A stretch of DNA of 31,313 nt, taken from the NCBI GenBank assembly GCA_964553435.1, contig CAZKKM010000006.1, positions 1-31,313 on the forward strand, read 5' to 3'. Within the stretch, counting starts at the first letter, position 1, and each line of letters starts with the position of its first letter. Shown here piece by piece: positions 30,262-31,313 of this stretch. The notes below the pieces were generated by a model. The model was given only the letters and a program-made list of their open reading frames with translations. It was not told where the DNA came from and did no database searches. Source of the stretch: RUG11867 sp964553435 (GTDB lineage: Bacteria; Bacillota_I; Bacilli_A; RF39; UBA660). Both the position numbers and the translations under genes were made by a program.

Positions 30262-30287
30262 GAAAATGACCACAGTCTTGCGTGGTC
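30262..30287 (-). terminator. Probable terminator of the ankyrin gene
   Basis: GACCAC and GTGGTC form a six-pair stem with an eight-base loop. The minus-strand side continues into ATTTTCTATTTGC, a modest T tract. It lies about 60 bases after the stop at 30345. Confidence 0.45.
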
Positions 30288-30344
30288 GGCTGAAAGTGCA
30301 CCAGTTATTGGTAAATATAATATCAAATGGCAAGTTATGTAGAG

Positions 30345-31154
30345 CTAGACTATTTTTTTCTCTTTTCTTTCAATATTTGGAAATAATGTCTCTGAGATGA
30401 GTTTGCGCATCGTACTCTCTTCTATCGAAATGAGTCCATCAGTAGATGGTGCAATTTTTAAAAGTTCATTTACAAAATCGGCGATAATTGGTCCTTCTTG
30501 TTCGTTTTCTTTCATGGCAATGTCGATCAGCTCTTTGAGTTGCTCAGGTGTAAGACCGAGGCATGTCATACGTCTGCTTTCGTCCAGAAGTTGCATCATA
30601 AAATCTTTTAGTATGTTGCCTTCTTCGGTAGGTGGAATCGGATATTGGACGAGAACTTCCCCTTCACGTCGAAAGAGAAGATCACAAACGAGAGGATTGT
30701 GATTGAGGTTGGCGAGATCGTAAGCTTTTTGGCCTTTTTTGTTACGCAGCAACACATCCGCGTCCATCATTATTAAAATTCTAGACATGTTGACATTTCC
30801 CAACTCGGAAGCTCGCATGAGAGGTGTGTTGCCCTCTGAATCGCGCATATCGATGCTTGCGCCGGCTTTCAAAAGTCGTATGAATTGAGCCATGTTGTTC
30901 ATCTCGATGGTTCTCATGAGAGGTATGACGTATTTCCCAGCGGTTTCATCAAAATAACCGTCCAAGTAGATGCCTCGATTTATCAGCTTTGTAGCTTCGT
31001 AGTCGCTTTTTTGTTCGAGCAGTGTACTAAGTTTGAAAGCCTGTTCTCTCTTCTCTTCTTCGCTTATGACCTTTTGAGCAATAGCATTTCGATATTCGGC
31101 ACAGGCTTCTGTGTTCAAACCATAAGTTTTTAAAAATGCGTCTTTTCTATTCAT
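30345..31154 (-). CDS. Ankyrin-repeat protein
   Basis: 269 residues, predicted cytoplasmic. Two to three ankyrin repeats are visible at about residues 75-165, with TIEMNNMAQFIRLLKAGASIDMRDSEGNTPLMRASELGNVNMSRILIMMDADVLLRNKKGQKAYDLA. The rest, at both ends, is helical and not recognised: the N terminus (1-70) is charged, and the C-terminal 100 residues contain LTPEQLKELIDIA and a basic end KEKKIV. Ankyrin repeats bind proteins; no partner can be named. The start follows AGAGGA, and a promoter with TTGCAT-17-TATAAT lies upstream. Monocistronic. Confidence 0.82.
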   Translation of the reverse strand: MNRKDAFLKTYGLNTEACAEYRNAIAQKVISEEEKREQAFKLSTLLEQKSDYEATKLINRGIYLDGYFDETAGKYVIPLMRTIEMNNMAQFIRLLKAGASIDMRDSEGNTPLMRASELGNVNMSRILIMMDADVLLRNKKGQKAYDLANLNHNPLVCDLLFRREGEVLVQYPIPPTEEGNILKDFMMQLLDESRRMTCLGLTPEQLKELIDIAMKENEQEGPIIADFVNELLKIAPSTDGLISIEESTMRKLISETLFPNIERKEKKIV

Positions 31155-31184
31155 TTCTTTTTTTTCCTCTCTTCAAGTGCCATC

Positions 31185-31213
31185 ATTATAATCTTTTCTT
31201 TAAAAAAATGCAA
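31185..31213 (-). promoter_or_regulatory. Promoter of the ankyrin gene
   Basis: TTGCAT, 17 bases, then TATAAT on the minus strand, about 30 bases before the ATG at 31154. Confidence 0.65.
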
Positions 31214-31250
31214 ATACTTTATCGGTAATTATATGAACTTCAATTAAAGT

Positions 31251-31276
31251 AAAAAAGTCACCTTTACAAGTGACTC
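31251..31276 (-). terminator. Terminator of a gene entering from the right edge
   Basis: AGTCAC and GTGACT form a six-pair stem with an eight-base loop, followed by six T residues on the minus strand. It implies that a minus-strand gene ends just to its right. Confidence 0.6.
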
Positions 31277-31280
31277 ATCG

Positions 31281-31313
31281 TCAATAATTGGGAGTAATCG
31301 TAGCTTTGAAACC
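31281..31313 (-). CDS. Possible C-terminal tail of a gene cut by the window edge
   Basis: One minus-strand frame ends in a TGA at 31281 and reads GFKATITPNY. The other two frames are also open to stops a little further on, so the true frame and product cannot be fixed. The terminator immediately after supports that some minus-strand gene ends here. Confidence 0.25.
   Translation of the reverse strand, partial: GFKATITPNY

Noticed and set aside
30262..30330. Possible riboswitch or small RNA with a GACCAC/GTGGTC stem
   Set aside because: Only one short stem, lying upstream of the promoter of the next unit; better read as a weak terminator.
1..31313. Mycoplasma-type code (UGA as tryptophan)
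   Set aside because: Several genes end at UGA right before terminators, and tryptophan in TrxA's WCGPC is UGG.
1..31313. CRISPR arrays, insertion sequences, integrases
   Set aside because: No regularly spaced direct repeats, transposase or integrase motifs were found on either strand.

Overview
The window looks like chromosomal DNA from an A+T-rich, uncultured member of the Bacillota, class Bacilli. The evidence is strong AGGAGG-type ribosome-binding sites, TATAAT -10 boxes with 17-base spacers, and Bacilli-type housekeeping proteins: CvpA, the HD hydrolase with the YRHHGDVSVYDH motif, YihY, PF06541 permease-like proteins and DUF4186. UGA is used as a stop and tryptophan is encoded by UGG, so this is the standard bacterial code and not the Mycoplasma code. 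A gut lineage near RF39 or Acholeplasmatales is my guess only. No rRNA, CRISPR array, insertion sequence or phage module was seen. One tRNA gene is present.

Layout. 1-2152: the start of a RhuM-family gene cut by the window edge, then an rRNA-modification pair (RluB-type pseudouridine synthase and RlmD-type methyltransferase) in one operon. 2261-4200: a signal-peptide-bearing, membrane-anchored protein with cadherin-like repeats, then the decayed 3' end of a large surface-protein gene. 4202-7344: cvpA-trxA operon, HD hydrolase with a PF06541 membrane protein on the plus strand, and trmB. 7420-15834: the most unusual region, all on the minus strand. It has three paralogous large proteins combining winged-helix modules that resemble AbiEi antitoxin N-termini with TPR-like helical repeats, a DUF4186 gene, two tandem paralogous single-pass membrane proteins and a small zinc-ribbon protein. 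15994-19426: elongator tRNA-Met, a second PF06541 protein, asnS and a patatin-type phospholipase. 19541-24066: a zinc alcohol dehydrogenase, divergent from an ABC ATPase/permease pair that lacks a binding protein, then a pentapeptide-repeat/radical SAM fusion. 24167-31154: a polytopic membrane protein, an HD dNTPase-like protein, a three-gene operon (small anchored protein, double solute-binding-domain sensor with a degenerate GGDEF domain, YihY protein), and an ankyrin-repeat protein.

Most transcription units can be delimited from the sequence. Promoters of the form TTGNNN-17-TATAAT precede many units. Rho-independent terminators, several folding across the stop codon of the gene they end, close most of them. 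The best candidate for something undescribed is the 7.4-15.8 kb block. The three paralogs share a C-terminal helical region ending in an (I)DHGH-like motif, and the longest carries five winged-helix units in a row. No sequence feature here proves that the block works as one system.
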